Shown piece after piece: positions 18,459-27,116 of a stretch of DNA of 64,000 nt (its first letter is position 1; each line of letters begins with the position of its first letter). The stretch lies in NCBI GenBank assembly GCA_963738445.1, contig CAVTWS010000015.1, forward strand, positions 641,830-705,829, written 5' to 3'. The notes under the pieces were generated by a model. That model had not been told where the DNA came from. It searched no databases and saw nothing but the letters and a program-made list of their open reading frames with translations. A program made the position numbers and the translations under genes. Origin of the DNA: CAVTWS01 sp963738445 (lineage in GTDB: Bacteria > Actinomycetota > Acidimicrobiia > Acidimicrobiales > SHLQ01).

Positions 18459-19634
18459 ATGAAGTACGTCGTCTGCATCCCCGATGGCTGTTCCGACGAG
18501 CCGGTCGAGGATCTGGGCGGGAAGACTCCGCTCCAGGCCGCTCACCTGCCCACCCTCGGGGCGCTCGCGGCACGGGCTCGCGTCGGTCGGGCCGCGGTTA
18601 TCCCGTCCGGCATGCCGCCGGGGAGCGATGTCGGCAACATGTCGATCTTCGGGTACGACCCGGCGCGCTACCACACCGGTCGCGCCCCGATCGAGGCGGC
18701 GGCGCTCGGGGTGCGCATCCGCCCGGACCAGGTCGCCTACCGCTGCAACCTCGTGACCGTCGCCGCGGACGGCACCATGGTCGACTTCGCGGGAGGCCAC
18801 CCGGACAACGACCTCGCGACCGCCGTCGTCAAGGCGCTCGATGCCGAGCTCGGCGGCCATCGTTCGGCGCGGGGTGACGAAGCGGGCGGCGAGGTCTCCT
18901 TCCATCCCGGCGTGCAGTACCGGCACTCGATGATCGCCCCGGCCGCCTGGGGCGGCACGTCGTGCACCCCGCCGCACGACCTCACCGGACAGCCAGCGGT
19001 GCTGCCGACGGGCCCGGGCCACGCCCACCTCGTCGAGCTGATGGAAGCATCGAAGGCCGTGTTGGCGCAGTTCGACACGGAGGCCACTCAGATCTGGCTC
19101 TGGGGGCAGGGTCCGCAGCCGACGATGCCTTCGTTCCGGGACACGTACGGCGTCGAGGCCGGGTTGGTCACGGCGGTCGATCTCGTCCGCGGGCTCGGGG
19201 TGCTCACGGCCATGAGGGTCGTCGAGGTCGATGGCGCCACCGGGTGGTACGACACGAACTACGAAGGCAAGCGCGATGCCGCGCTCGAACAGCTCGCGGG
19301 TGGGCTGGACCTGATGATCGTCCACGTCGAAGCCAGCGACGAAGCCGGCCACGCCGGAGACGCCGCGGAGAAGGTGCGTTCGCTCGAGAACTGGGACCGA
19401 CGCATCCTGTCGGGCCTGGTCGAGGGTCTCGATGCCATGGGCCCGTGGCGGATGCTGCTGCTCCCCGACCATGCGACCCCGCTCCGGCTCCGCACCCACA
19501 CCAGCGACGCGGTGCCGTATCTGCTGGTCGATTCCCGGGTCGACGGCCCCGGCGGGCGCTACGACGAAGCCTCGGTCGCCCGTTGCGAACCGGTGGTGGG
19601 CCATGGCCTCATGGCCGAGCTGATCCGGGGCTGA
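18459..19634 (+). CDS. ApgM-superfamily phosphotransferase, probable homoserine kinase (ThrB2-like)
   Basis: 391 residues of the cofactor-independent phosphoglycerate mutase / alkaline phosphatase superfamily: metal-binding CIPDGCSDEPVEDLGGKTPL at the N-terminus, PPGSDVGNMSIFGYD (nucleophile Ser region), VHVEASDEAGHAGD and LLLPDHATPLRLRTHTSDAV with the C-terminal metal ligands. By fold alone it could be a phosphoglycerate mutase. In related actinobacteria the slot between thrC and rho holds the GHMP homoserine kinase thrB, which is missing here. Members of this superfamily have been proposed as homoserine kinases in genomes lacking thrB (TIGR02535), so that role is inferred from context. Confidence 0.8.
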   Translation: MKYVVCIPDGCSDEPVEDLGGKTPLQAAHLPTLGALAARARVGRAAVIPSGMPPGSDVGNMSIFGYDPARYHTGRAPIEAAALGVRIRPDQVAYRCNLVTVAADGTMVDFAGGHPDNDLATAVVKALDAELGGHRSARGDEAGGEVSFHPGVQYRHSMIAPAAWGGTSCTPPHDLTGQPAVLPTGPGHAHLVELMEASKAVLAQFDTEATQIWLWGQGPQPTMPSFRDTYGVEAGLVTAVDLVRGLGVLTAMRVVEVDGATGWYDTNYEGKRDAALEQLAGGLDLMIVHVEASDEAGHAGDAAEKVRSLENWDRRILSGLVEGLDAMGPWRMLLLPDHATPLRLRTHTSDAVPYLLVDSRVDGPGGRYDEASVARCEPVVGHGLMAELIRG

Positions 19635-19640
19635 GCCAGC

Positions 19641-20936
19641 GTGGACGGAGCTGAGCCGGCGACACCGGCGGGGGAGCAGGCCGACGACCCGTCGGCCCGG
19701 CGACGCCGGGGACGGGAGCGGGATCGACCGGCACGGCGCGACACGCCGGCCCGGCGCGATGCTTCAGCAACCGGCGGCGAGGCGGAAGGCGGGGGCGACA
19801 CGGTGCCCGTCGAGGGCTGCCTGGAGATGCGCGACGAGGGGTACGGCTTCCTGCACGTCAACGGGTACCTCCCGCACCGTGACGACGCCTACGTCCCCGC
19901 CAAGCTGGTCCGCCAGGTCGGGCTGCGGGCCGGGGACATGGTCACCGGTCAGGCCCGGACCCACGGCTCGGGCGATGGCAAGCGGCCGCTCATCAGCGTC
20001 GAGGCGGTCAACGGCGCGGACCCTGAGGAGGCCCGGAAGCGGCGCCGGTTCGAGGACCTGACCCCGCTGTTCCCCGATGAACGCCTGCCCATGGAGGTCC
20101 GCCTCGACCCGTCGAACATGACCGCGCGGATCATCGACCTCCTGGCCCCGGTGGGGAAGGGCCAGCGCGGCCTGATCGTGTCGCCTCCGAAGGCCGGCAA
20201 GACGACCATCGTCAAGCAGATCGTCCGCTCCATCGAGACCAACAGCCCCGAGGTGAAGGTCATCGTGCTGTTGGTCGACGAGCGCCCCGAGGAGGTCACC
20301 GACATGCGCCGTTGGCTCCAACGCGGCGAGGTGGTCGCCTCGACCTTCGATCGGCCCGCCGAAGAACACACGGCGGTGGCGGAGATGACCATCGAGCGGG
20401 CCAAACGTCTGGTCGAGGCCGGGCAGGACGTCGTCATCGTGCTCGACGGGATCACCCGCCTGGCCCGGGCCTACAACCTGTCGGCGCCGCCGACCGGGCG
20501 GCTGCTCTCGGGCGGGGTCGATGCCGGCGCGCTCTATCCACCGAAGAAGTTCTTCGGGGCGGCCCGCAACGTCGAGGAGGGGGGTTCGCTGACCATCCTC
20601 GCCACGGCGCTGGTGGACACAGGGTCCCGGATGGACGAGGTCATCTTCGAGGAGTTCAAGGGCACCGGCAACATGGAGCTGCGCCTCGATCGGCGCATCG
20701 CCGAGCGGCGGGTCTTCCCCGCCATCGATGTCGACGGCTCCTCGACCCGGCACGAGGAGCTGCTGTTCGACCGACGTCAGTTGCAGCAGGTGTGGAAGCT
20801 CCGACGGGTGCTGTCGGGGCTCGGTCACGGGGGTGACGGCTCGGCCTCGGCGGCGCTGGAGCTGCTGATCGACCGGCTCAAATCGTTCCGGACGAACGAC
20901 GAATTCCTGGCCGAAGTGGCCCGCGAGAGCCGATGA
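19641..20936 (+). CDS. rho: Transcription termination factor Rho
   Basis: Hexameric RNA helicase, 431 residues from a GTG 6 bases after the preceding stop. A short charged Arg/Asp-rich N-terminal region (about 50 residues) precedes the RNA-binding domain ([19 protein letters not shown]). Walker [11 protein letters not shown] has its Lys near residue 185; [15 protein letters not shown] is Walker B, and [20 protein letters not shown] holds the R-loop region. The N-terminal extension is much shorter than in mycobacterial Rho. Confidence 0.97.
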   Translation: MDGAEPATPAGEQADDPSARRRRGRERDRPARRDTPARRDASATGGEAEGGGDTVPVEGCLEMRDEGYGFLHVNGYLPHRDDAYVPAKLVRQVGLRAGDMVTGQARTHGSGDGKRPLISVEAVNGADPEEARKRRRFEDLTPLFPDERLPMEVRLDPSNMTARIIDLLAPVGKGQRGLIVSPPKAGKTTIVKQIVRSIETNSPEVKVIVLLVDERPEEVTDMRRWLQRGEVVASTFDRPAEEHTAVAEMTIERAKRLVEAGQDVVIVLDGITRLARAYNLSAPPTGRLLSGGVDAGALYPPKKFFGAARNVEEGGSLTILATALVDTGSRMDEVIFEEFKGTGNMELRLDRRIAERRVFPAIDVDGSSTRHEELLFDRRQLQQVWKLRRVLSGLGHGGDGSASAALELLIDRLKSFRTNDEFLAEVARESR

Positions 20937-21009
20937 GGCCCGACGGAGATCCGACACCGCTGGGATCGCAGGTTGGGATCGTGGGTCCGAGGTGTGAGAC
21001 TGGACGACC

Positions 21010-21264
21010 GTGAAGCCTGACATCCACCCCGAGTACCGCGACGTCGTGTTCCTGGACCAGTCCTCTGGCACCAGCTTCGTGACGCGGTCCACCATCTCCA
21101 CCAACGAGACCACCACGTGGGAAGACGGCAACGAGTACCCGTTGGCCAAGGTCGAGATCTCCAGCGCCAGCCATCCGTTCTTCACCGGTCAGATGAAGAT
21201 CGTCGACACGGCCGGCCGCGTCGAGCGCTTCCAGCGTCGCTACGGCGAGCGCCGCAAAAAGTAA
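21010..21264 (+). CDS. rpmE2: Ribosomal protein L31, type B (zinc-free)
   Basis: 84 residues, opening [20 protein letters not shown] with [24 protein letters not shown] and [14 protein letters not shown]. The CxxC zinc pair of type A L31 is absent, so this is the zinc-independent form usually induced by zinc limitation, here in the standard rho-rpmE-prfA position. GTG start. Confidence 0.93.
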   Translation: MKPDIHPEYRDVVFLDQSSGTSFVTRSTISTNETTTWEDGNEYPLAKVEISSASHPFFTGQMKIVDTAGRVERFQRRYGERRKK

Positions 21265-21286
21265 ACCGAGCCGGCCGGCTCGCCCG

Positions 21287-22353
21287 GTGAGCTCCACCAT
21301 CGACCCCGATCGACTGTCCGCCCTCCGTCAGGCGAAGGCGGCCAGCGTGGTCTCACGGTGGTTTCCTGGGGCTCAGGTCGAGCCCGTGTCGTTCCCCGAC
21401 GGAGCGGCCCTGGTCGGTCACGATCCTGCCGGTGCGCCGACCGCGTGGGTTCTGCGCTGCGAGCAACACCTCGTCGCCGGTGGCGCCGCCCTGGCGTTGG
21501 CCCTCCGGCGGTCGGTCGAAACGCTCCACGTCATCGCGGACCCGACCGGCCGCAACGCCCCGGGCCCGCCTGAGTCACCGGACGACGACCTGGCCCACCT
21601 CGCCCGGCGCCTCGACCTACTGGGTCGTTCCGGGCTCCTCACCGTCACGACCTGGCAGTTGGCCGGCGACCAACTCGAGATCCTCGCCCCGCGGCGCCTC
21701 CTCCGAAGCCGGAGCCGCTGGATCCCGCGGAGATGGAGAAGGCGGGAGTGCTCGAGGCGGCCGGGCTCGACGTGGTCGTGGAGCAAGGCGTGGTCAGGGG
21801 TGAAGTGTTGGGCCTCGAAGTGGCCCGCGTGGTCCGCAGCGGCGACGGCTCGGTCGCCATCGAAGCGGGCGTCGGGCGGTTCGATCGGGAGGCCGGGGCG
21901 CTCCTCAACGCCGGCATGGACGAAACGCGGGCGCTCGCCGGCGTGATCGACCAGGTGATCGCCGTGCGACACCGGGGCGGGCCTCCCCACGCCGTGAACC
22001 GGTTGGCCCGGGAGCGGTGGCTGCGCGCCGATCTGCTCGCCGATCCCGCGCTGGTCGGCTGCCGGTCCCTGCACGCGGTCGAACCGGTACGGCCCCGCCC
22101 GAACCTGCGTGAGCAATCGACCGCTCCCGCAGTGGGTGTCGGGATCCGGGGCGATCGGGTCCTGGTGGTGTGCGGGGTGGGCATCGACCTCGAACTCGTC
22201 CCCGACGCGGCCGAACTGGCCGACCAGCACACCCCCGACCGGGTGATCATCGCCGTGCCCCCACGCGATCTGATCCCCACCCTCGACGCGTTGGCCCGCC
22301 TGTTGCCCGTCCCCGCCGAGCTGCTCGGCATCCCCGGCTCCTGGCCGGCCTGA
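21287..22353 (+). CDS. Unrecognised protein between rpmE2 and prfA (frameshift near 21695)
   Basis: About 355 residues after joining two frames. The first part (VSSTIDPDRLSALRQAKAAS ... LTVTTWQLAGDQLEILAP) runs to about 21695, where a missing base shifts the reading into a Pro-rich linker (APPPKPEPLDPAEMEKAG) and the second part, ending LLPVPAELLGIPGSWPA. The C-terminal half has alternating hydrophobic strands (VGIRGDRVLVVCGVGIDLEL, DRVIIAVPPRDLIP). No motif or family recognised. Its constant place in a translation/termination gene block is the only functional hint. Confidence 0.75.
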
Positions 22354-22354
22354 C

Positions 22355-22449
22355 CGCGCCCTTCGGCTTGCTCGCGCCGCTCCGACCGGGCCCTAGCCTC
22401 TGGGTCGCCTTCGGGCTCGCTCTGCTCGCGCCGTGCGGCGACCTAGCCT
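22355..22449. repeat. Imperfect direct repeat of about 45 bp upstream of prfA
   Basis: Copies at about 22355-22399 and 22404-22449 share CGCC(C)TTCGG, GCTCGCGCCG and a final CCTAGCCT / ACCTAGCCT. Each copy therefore ends in a TAGCCT promoter-like hexamer; the second is the one adjacent to prfA. Confidence 0.7.
22444..22449 (+). promoter_or_regulatory. -10 element TAGCCT before prfA
   Basis: TAGCCT ends 9 bases before the prfA GTG, giving a very short leader. An upstream duplicate TAGCCT at 22394-22399 lies in the first copy of the direct repeat. Confidence 0.5.
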
Positions 22450-22458
22450 GGAACGCTC

Positions 22459-23532
22459 GTGGCATCGCTGACCGATCGCATGGGCGCCCTGGAGCGCGAG
22501 CTGGCTGACGTGGAGGTCCAGCTGGCTGACCCGGCGCTCGTTCGCGACCGCACGCGCTCGCAGTCCGTGAACCGCCGGTACAAGCAGCTGAGCGACGTCG
22601 TCGGGGCGTGGCGGGCGCTCGAGTCGGCCCGCGGCGACCTCGAGGTCGCCCGGGAGATGCTCGGCGAGGCGGTCGGCGATGACCGGGCGTTGCTCGCCGA
22701 TGAGGTCGCCGAGATCGAGGCCGAGATGGCGCTCCAGGACGAGCGACTCCGGCTGGCCCTGTTGCCCCGCGACCCCAACGACGACAAGAACGTCATCGTC
22801 GAGGTCCGCGGCGCCGAAGGAGGAGAGGAGGCGAATCTGTTCGCCCGGGATCTCTTCGACATGTACGTGGCGTATGCCCGGCGGATGGGTTGGAACGTCG
22901 AGCTCCTGGGGGGGCAGACATCCGACATGGGCGGATACACCGATGTGGCCTTCATGGTGAAGGGCGACAACGTGTGGAGCCGCTTGAAGTTCGAGGCCGG
23001 CCCCCACCGGGTTCAGCGGGTACCCGTCACCGAATCCCAGGGCCGCATCCACACGTCGTCCGCGACGGTCGTGGTGCTGCCCGAGGCCGAGGAGGTCGAT
23101 CTCGCCATCGACGACAACGATCTCCAGATCGACGTGTACCGGTCGTCGGGCCCGGGCGGCCAGTCCGTCAACACGACGGATTCGGCGGTGCGGATCACCC
23201 ACAAGCCCACCGGGCTGGTGGTGTCGATGCAGGACGAGAAGAGCCAGCTCCAGAACCGGCAGAAGGCCATGCAGGTGCTGCGGGCCCGCCTGCTGAAGCT
23301 CGAGCAGGACCGCCAGACGGCCGAGGCGTCGGCGGCCAAGCGGGGCCAGATCGGCGGCGGCGGGCGGTCCGAGAAGATCCGGACGTACAACTACAAAGAG
23401 AATCGGCTGACCGACCATCGCATCGGGCTGACGCTCTACAAGCTCGATCGGATCCTGTCCGGGGACCTCGACGAGGTCAGCGAAGCGCTGATGCTGGAGG
23501 AGCGGGAGCGCCAGCTGAGCGAGCACTCGTGA
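22459..23532 (+). CDS. prfA: Peptide chain release factor 1
   Basis: Recognises UAA/UAG and triggers peptide release; 357 residues. The GGQ loop is in RSSGPGGQSVNTTDSAVRITH (about residue 232), and the codon-recognition tripeptide is PVT in RVPVTESQGRIHTS, the RF1-type P-x-T rather than the SPF of RF2. AKRGQIGGGGRSEKIRTYN and NRLTDHRIGLTLY are intact. The stop overlaps prmC by 4 bases. Confidence 0.97.
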   Translation: MASLTDRMGALERELADVEVQLADPALVRDRTRSQSVNRRYKQLSDVVGAWRALESARGDLEVAREMLGEAVGDDRALLADEVAEIEAEMALQDERLRLALLPRDPNDDKNVIVEVRGAEGGEEANLFARDLFDMYVAYARRMGWNVELLGGQTSDMGGYTDVAFMVKGDNVWSRLKFEAGPHRVQRVPVTESQGRIHTSSATVVVLPEAEEVDLAIDDNDLQIDVYRSSGPGGQSVNTTDSAVRITHKPTGLVVSMQDEKSQLQNRQKAMQVLRARLLKLEQDRQTAEASAAKRGQIGGGGRSEKIRTYNYKENRLTDHRIGLTLYKLDRILSGDLDEVSEALMLEERERQLSEHS

Positions 23533-24383
23533 TCTGGCGAGAGTTGCTCGCCGACGCTGAGGTCGGGCTCGACGGCGTCGCCGAACGCCCCGAACTGGAG
23601 GCGCGCTGGCTGGTCGAGGAGGCATCGGGATACGAGGGGGACGATCACTTCCGGGCGCTCGACGAGCCGGTGACCACCAGGTGCCTGGCCTACTTCGACA
23701 CCCTGTTGGCCCGGCGTCGGGCGGGGGAACCGATCCAGTACGTCCTCGGCCACTGGCCGTTCCGGGAGCTCGACCTCATGGTGGATCGCCGGGTGCTGAT
23801 CCCCCGACCGGAAACCGAAGTCGTCGCGGGGCACGCCATCGCGGTCCTGGCCGATCGCCCGAACCCACGCGTCCTGGATCTCGGTACCGGTTCGGGCGCG
23901 ATCGCGCTGTCGATCGCGTGGGAGTGCCCGACCTCCCAGATCTGGGCGACCGATGCATCGGCCGAGGCGTTGGCCGTGGCCCGGGCGAACCTGGCCGGCA
24001 TCGGCCGAGCCGCGGCTCGGGTGAACGTGGCGCAGGGTTCGTGGTTCGACCCGGTACCCGTGGACCTCGTCGGACGGTTCGATCTCATCGTGTCGAACCC
24101 GCCCTATGTGGCGTCCTCCGATGACCTCCCGCCGTCGGTGGTCGACTGGGAGCCAACCGAGGCTCTGGTGTCGGGCCCGACCGGGCTCGAATGCGTGGAG
24201 CACATCCTCGAACACAGTCCGCAGTGGTTGGTGCCCGGCGGTTGGCTCGTGGTGGAGATCGGGTTCGCCCAAGGCCCGGCAACCGCCGAACGTGCGGCCG
24301 CGCGGGGGTTCATCGACGTGCGCATCGTCCCCGATCTGGCCGGTCTCGATCGCGCGTTGATCGCCCGTTGCCCCACCGACTGA
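23529..24383 (+). CDS. prmC: Release-factor glutamine methyltransferase
   Basis: Methylates the GGQ glutamine of release factors using AdoMet. 284 residues from the GTG at 23529 (GTGA overlap with prfA). AdoMet motif I is VLDLGTGSGAIALSIA, and the catalytic NPPY is in LIVSNPPYVASS. The N-terminal helical domain contains GEPIQYVLGHWPFREL and VLIPRPETE. Confidence 0.96.
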   Translation: MIWRELLADAEVGLDGVAERPELEARWLVEEASGYEGDDHFRALDEPVTTRCLAYFDTLLARRRAGEPIQYVLGHWPFRELDLMVDRRVLIPRPETEVVAGHAIAVLADRPNPRVLDLGTGSGAIALSIAWECPTSQIWATDASAEALAVARANLAGIGRAAARVNVAQGSWFDPVPVDLVGRFDLIVSNPPYVASSDDLPPSVVDWEPTEALVSGPTGLECVEHILEHSPQWLVPGGWLVVEIGFAQGPATAERAAARGFIDVRIVPDLAGLDRALIARCPTD

Positions 24384-24394
24384 GAATGGCCGCG

Positions 24395-24400
24395 TAGGCT
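24395..24400 (+). promoter_or_regulatory. -10 element TAGGCT, leaderless promoter of rpiB
   Basis: TAGGCT ends 6 bases before the rpiB ATG at 24407, so the transcript should begin at the start codon. Confidence 0.55.
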
Positions 24401-24406
24401 CGGAGC

Positions 24407-24844
24407 ATGCGTATCGCGGTCGGTGCCGACCATGCCGGGTTCGCCCTCAAGCAGGTGCTCGCCGATCATCTCCGGGCCGCCGATCACGAGGTGATCGATC
24501 TCGGTGCCCACTCCGAGGATCGGGTCGACTACCCCGACTTCGGCGCCGCGGTCGGTCGGGCCGTCGCCGGCGGCGGGGCCGACCTCGGCGTATGTGTCTG
24601 CGGCAGTGGCATCGGCATCGCCATGGCCGCCAACAAGGTGCCGGGGGCACGGGCCGCAACCGTGCACGACGTCACCTCGGCGCGGTTGGCGCGGCAACAC
24701 AACGATGCCAACGTGATCTGCCTGGGCGAGCGCCTCACGGGCCAACAGGTGGCGTTGGATGCGCTCGACGCCTGGTTGGCCGCCCGCTTCGAGGGTGGGC
24801 GCCACACCGCTCGGGTGGCGAAGATCGACGCCCTCGGCTCCTGA
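24407..24844 (+). CDS. rpiB: Ribose-5-phosphate isomerase B
   Basis: Interconverts ribose 5-phosphate and ribulose 5-phosphate. 145 residues with GADHAGFALKQVL, DLGAHSEDRVDYPDFGAAVG and the VCVCGSGIGIAMAANKVPG motif, where the catalytic Cys lies in the GVCVCGSGIG segment. HDVTSARLARQHNDANVICLG completes the RpiB/LacAB fold. Confidence 0.95.
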   Translation: MRIAVGADHAGFALKQVLADHLRAADHEVIDLGAHSEDRVDYPDFGAAVGRAVAGGGADLGVCVCGSGIGIAMAANKVPGARAATVHDVTSARLARQHNDANVICLGERLTGQQVALDALDAWLAARFEGGRHTARVAKIDALGS

Positions 24845-24914
24845 CGCCGGAAGCAAGCGTTTTCAGGTCGCGAATTGGGTCTCACGGCTCGGGGTCGCCC
24901 TCGGGCTCGACCGG

Positions 24915-24920
24915 TACCCT
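24915..24920 (+). promoter_or_regulatory. -10-like TACCCT upstream of rfbF
   Basis: TACCCT lies 38 bases before the rfbF ATG, giving a leader of about 30 bases. The rest of the 24845-24958 gap shows nothing recognised. Confidence 0.35.
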
Positions 24921-24958
24921 CGGTCCACAGATATCGTCGAACGAGGGCCGGGACGCAG

Positions 24959-25765
24959 ATGGCACAGGACAAGATCGATCCCGCGGACGTGCCGGTGGTG
25001 ATCTTCTGCGGTGGGCAGGGAACGCGCATCCGTGAAGCCTCCGAGTCGCTCCCCAAGCCGATGATCGAGATCGGCGGCAAACCCGTCCTGTGGCACATCA
25101 TGAAGGGCTACGCCCACTACGGGCACCGTCGGTTCGTCCTCTGCCTCGGCTACAAGGACTGGATCATCAAGCAGTTCTTCCTGAACTACCGACCCCAGCT
25201 GAGCGACATGACCGTCCGGCTCCAACGACCGGACGAGACCGACTATCTCGGAGAGTTCGGTACGGAGGACTGGGAGGTGTCGCTCGTCTACACCGGTCTC
25301 GACACCCTCACCGGCGCGAGGCTGGCCCAGGTTGGCAGGTACATCGACGCCCCGTACTTCTGTCTCACCTACGGCGACGGGGTGGCCGACGTCGACATCG
25401 CCGACCTCATCGACGTGCACGTCGGGCACGGTCTGCTCGGCACCATCACCACGGTGCACCCCACGTCGCGTTTCGGGGAACTGCAGATGGATGGCGCCCG
25501 CGTTGTCGGGTTCGCCGAGAAGCCCGACCTGAGCGAGGGATTCATCAACGGTGGGTTCTTCGTGTTCGACCGGGAGTTCCTCGACTACGTCAGCGAGGAC
25601 TCGCCGATGCTCGAGAAGGATCCACTGCAGCAGCTGGTGGCCGACGGCCAACTCGGATACCGGGTCCACGAGGGCTTCTGGCGGGGCATGGACACCTACC
25701 GGGAGTACGTCGAGCTCAACAGCCTCTGGGATTCCCGCGACGCCCCATGGCGGGTCTGGGACTGA
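24959..25765 (+). CDS. rfbF: Glucose-1-phosphate cytidylyltransferase
   Basis: Makes CDP-glucose from glucose 1-phosphate and CTP, the entry to CDP-linked deoxysugars. 268 residues; the nucleotide-binding signature is FCGGQGTRIREASESLPKPM, followed by EIGGKPVLWHIMKGYAHYG and the metal-site segment YGDGVADVDI. FINGGFFVFDREFLDY and GFWRGMDTYREYVELNSLW are typical of RfbF. The likely partner sugar genes (SDR, RmlC-like, SAF protein) lie 4-7 kb away on the other strand. Confidence 0.93.
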   Translation: MAQDKIDPADVPVVIFCGGQGTRIREASESLPKPMIEIGGKPVLWHIMKGYAHYGHRRFVLCLGYKDWIIKQFFLNYRPQLSDMTVRLQRPDETDYLGEFGTEDWEVSLVYTGLDTLTGARLAQVGRYIDAPYFCLTYGDGVADVDIADLIDVHVGHGLLGTITTVHPTSRFGELQMDGARVVGFAEKPDLSEGFINGGFFVFDREFLDYVSEDSPMLEKDPLQQLVADGQLGYRVHEGFWRGMDTYREYVELNSLWDSRDAPWRVWD

Positions 25766-25814
25766 TCCAGACCCCGGCGGGGGAATAGCGGTCCCGCCGG
25801 GCGCGCCGGCCGGA

Positions 25815-25820
25815 TAGCCT
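25815..25820 (+). promoter_or_regulatory. -10 element TAGCCT before glyA
   Basis: TAGCCT with a predicted leader of about 33 bases that contains a small CGGGA/TCCCG hairpin and the GAGAGGAG ribosome site 7 bases before the GTG. Confidence 0.4.
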
Positions 25821-25859
25821 CGGGAAGTCCCGAAATCGGGATCCGAGAGGAGCCGTCCC

Positions 25860-27103
25860 GTGCCCTGGTCCACCGCTGGCGATCCCGAGTTGTCGGCCCT
25901 GCTCGGCGCCGAGATCGACCGCCAGAACACCACCCTCCAGCTCATCGCCAGCGAGAACTTCGCCTCGCCAGCCATCATGTCGGCCACCGGTTCGGTGCTG
26001 ACGAACAAGTACAGCGAGGGATACCCGGGCAAGCGGTACTACGGCGGCAACGAGGTCATCGACCAGGTGGAGGATCTGGCCCGCCGGCGCGTGTCCGCGT
26101 TGTTCGGAGCCGAACACGCGAACGTCCAGCCCCACGCTGGCGCGAACGCGAACGTCGCCGCCTACCTGGCCGTGCTCGAGGCCGGCGACACCGTCCTCGG
26201 CATGAGCCTCGACCACGGTGGCCACCTGACCCACGGCTCGCCCGTCAACATCAGTGGGCGTCTCTACCGGTTCGTGCCCTACGGCGTGACCCCGAGTGAC
26301 GAACGCATCGACTACGACCAGATCCGCGACCTGGCCCGCGAGCACCGGCCCAAGCTGATCGTGGCCGGCGCCACCGCGTACTCGCGCATCATCGAGCCGG
26401 CCCCGCTGCGCCAGATCGCCGACGAGGTCGGTGCCCTCCTGATGTTCGACGCCGCCCACATCGCCGGGCTCATCGCCGGCGGCGCCCATCCGAACCCCAC
26501 GCCCTTCGCCGACATCGTGACCTTCACCACCCACAAGACGCTGCGCGGGCCACGCGGTGGCTGCATCCTGGCGCGCTCGGAGCTGGCGGCGGCCATCGAC
26601 AAGGCCGTCTTCCCGGGGCTCCAGGGTGGTCCGCTCGAGCACGTGATCGCCGCCAAGGCGCTGGCGTTCCACGAAGCCGCCCAGCCCGAGTTCAGCGCCT
26701 ATGCCCACCGGATCGTGGCCAACGCCCAGGCGCTCGCGGCCGCGCTGGGGAGTCAGGGCTTCCGGCTGGTGTCGGGTGGCACCGACAACCACCTGATGCT
26801 CGTCGACCTGCGGACCTTTGACTCCGAGCTCACCGGCAAGGAGGCCCAGGCGGTGCTCGACCAGGCCGGGATCAGCCTGAACAAGAACACCGTCCCCGAT
26901 GACCCGCGCTCCCCGTTCGTGACCAGCGGCGTGCGGATTGGCACCCCGGCTGTCACCACGCAGGGCATGGGCGAAGCGGACATGGCCACGGTGGCCGATC
27001 TCATCGCCCGCGCGCTCGCGGCCGGGCCGATCACGCCGAGTTGGCCGCGGTGCGCCGGACCGTGACCGACCTCTGTAGCCGGTACACCCCCTACCCGAGC
27101 TGA
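25860..27103 (+). CDS. glyA: Serine hydroxymethyltransferase (one-base frameshift near 27029)
   Basis: PLP enzyme exchanging serine and glycine with tetrahydrofolate. [12 protein letters not shown], the nucleotide run encoding [29 protein letters not shown] and the PLP lysine in [13 protein letters not shown] are present. Near the end the frame reads [15 protein letters not shown], while the shifted frame gives the normal tail [15 protein letters not shown] and SRYTPYPS. A missing G in CCGGATC around 27029 accounts for it; corrected length 414. GTG start with GAGAGGAG upstream. Leads directly into wecA (13-base gap). Confidence 0.96.
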
Positions 27104-27116
27104 CCCGAGCTCCCTC

